Assembly: GCA_016936355.1 (NCBI GenBank)
Contig: JAFGYB010000010.1
Span: 1 to 64,000, forward strand
DNA: 64,000 nt
Source of the DNA: Bacteroidales bacterium
GTDB lineage: Bacteria > Bacteroidota > Bacteroidia > Bacteroidales > F082
Direction: 5' to 3'
Positions 63,965 to 64,000 of the stretch are shown in pieces (position 1 is the first letter of the stretch; each line of letters starts with the position of its first letter). The notes under the pieces are model-generated. The model was not told the DNA's origin and made no database searches. It saw nothing but the letters and a program-made list of their open reading frames with translations. Made by a program: the position numbers and the translations under genes.

Positions 63965-64000
63965 ATTTAAATATTTTCAACTTATCCAACGCTTCCTGAT
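63963..64000 (-). CDS. possible 3' end of a minus-strand gene
   Basis: A minus-strand frame reads in from the window edge (QEALDKLKIFK then TAA at 63965-63963). It stops at the terminator, as expected for a convergent gene. Too short to identify. Confidence 0.35.
   Translation of the reverse strand, partial: QEALDKLKIFK

Overview
The window is a compact chromosomal segment from a member of the Bacteroidota, most likely a fermentative, anaerobic Bacteroidales or Marinilabiliales-type bacterium. The evidence is: a secreted protein with a type IX secretion C-terminal domain, the gliding lipoprotein gldH, DUF4290 beside murA, a tmRNA tag reading GENNYALAA, a MurA with Asp in place of the catalytic Cys, a Bacteroides-type SdhC-A-B complex, pyruvate:ferredoxin oxidoreductase, and many promoters with the Bacteroidota -7 element TAnnTTTG, some with TTTG 18-20 nt upstream. 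Nearly all the sequence is coding. There is no rRNA, no CRISPR array and no intact insertion sequence.

Layout. 1-7394 is the end of a surface polysaccharide cluster (glycosyltransferases, acetyltransferase, FkbM and type-11 methyltransferases, a T9SS-exported beta-helix protein). It runs with a 4-nt overlap into a hybrid sensor kinase whose phosphoacceptor His is Tyr, followed by a single-domain response regulator. 7535-17715 holds housekeeping genes: dnaN, a thioesterase, a glycosyltransferase, a PatB/MalY-type lyase, rnz, rpsA, ychF and an EamA transporter. 17716-18951 is an RNA locus on the minus strand: ssrA, then a four-helix-bundle (IVS-type) gene flanked by inverted repeats, then tRNA-Arg(CCG), then a decayed copy of the tRNA 3' end. 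19000-22678 has an HTH-less sigma-54 type regulator and priA. 22876-28685 has guaB followed by three SurA-like periplasmic folding factors.

28736-34301 is a minus-strand block: grpE, dnaJ, a NatA-like ATPase without a permease, a Cys-cluster protein, murA and DUF4290. 34744-36465 has hpt and an unusual tandem adenylate kinase. 36551-40757 has rpmB and a four-gene nucleotide-sugar operon. 40829-48989 has a TPR-PAS histidine kinase and holB-ricT-gldH-PBP1A. 49113-53922 has the fumarate reductase/succinate dehydrogenase operon and a divergent Xaa-Pro aminopeptidase. 53998-54289 is a minisatellite with alternating unit types. 54340-62485 has nifJ with a divergent dihydroorotate-dehydrogenase-like gene, gdhA and a diaminopimelate-decarboxylase-like enzyme. 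The window ends with a secreted Lys/His-rich small protein and a SlyD-type isomerase.

As a physiology, pyruvate oxidation by PFOR, fumarate reduction and NADP-glutamate dehydrogenase give a fermentative core. The envelope genes (murA, PBP1A, SurA-like factors, nucleotide-sugar enzymes, T9SS cargo) fit a gliding-type Gram-negative surface. The most unusual items are the IVS-like cassette inserted between tmRNA and tRNA-Arg, the tandem adenylate kinase with a degenerate second half, the His-to-Tyr kinase module, and the A/B minisatellite.
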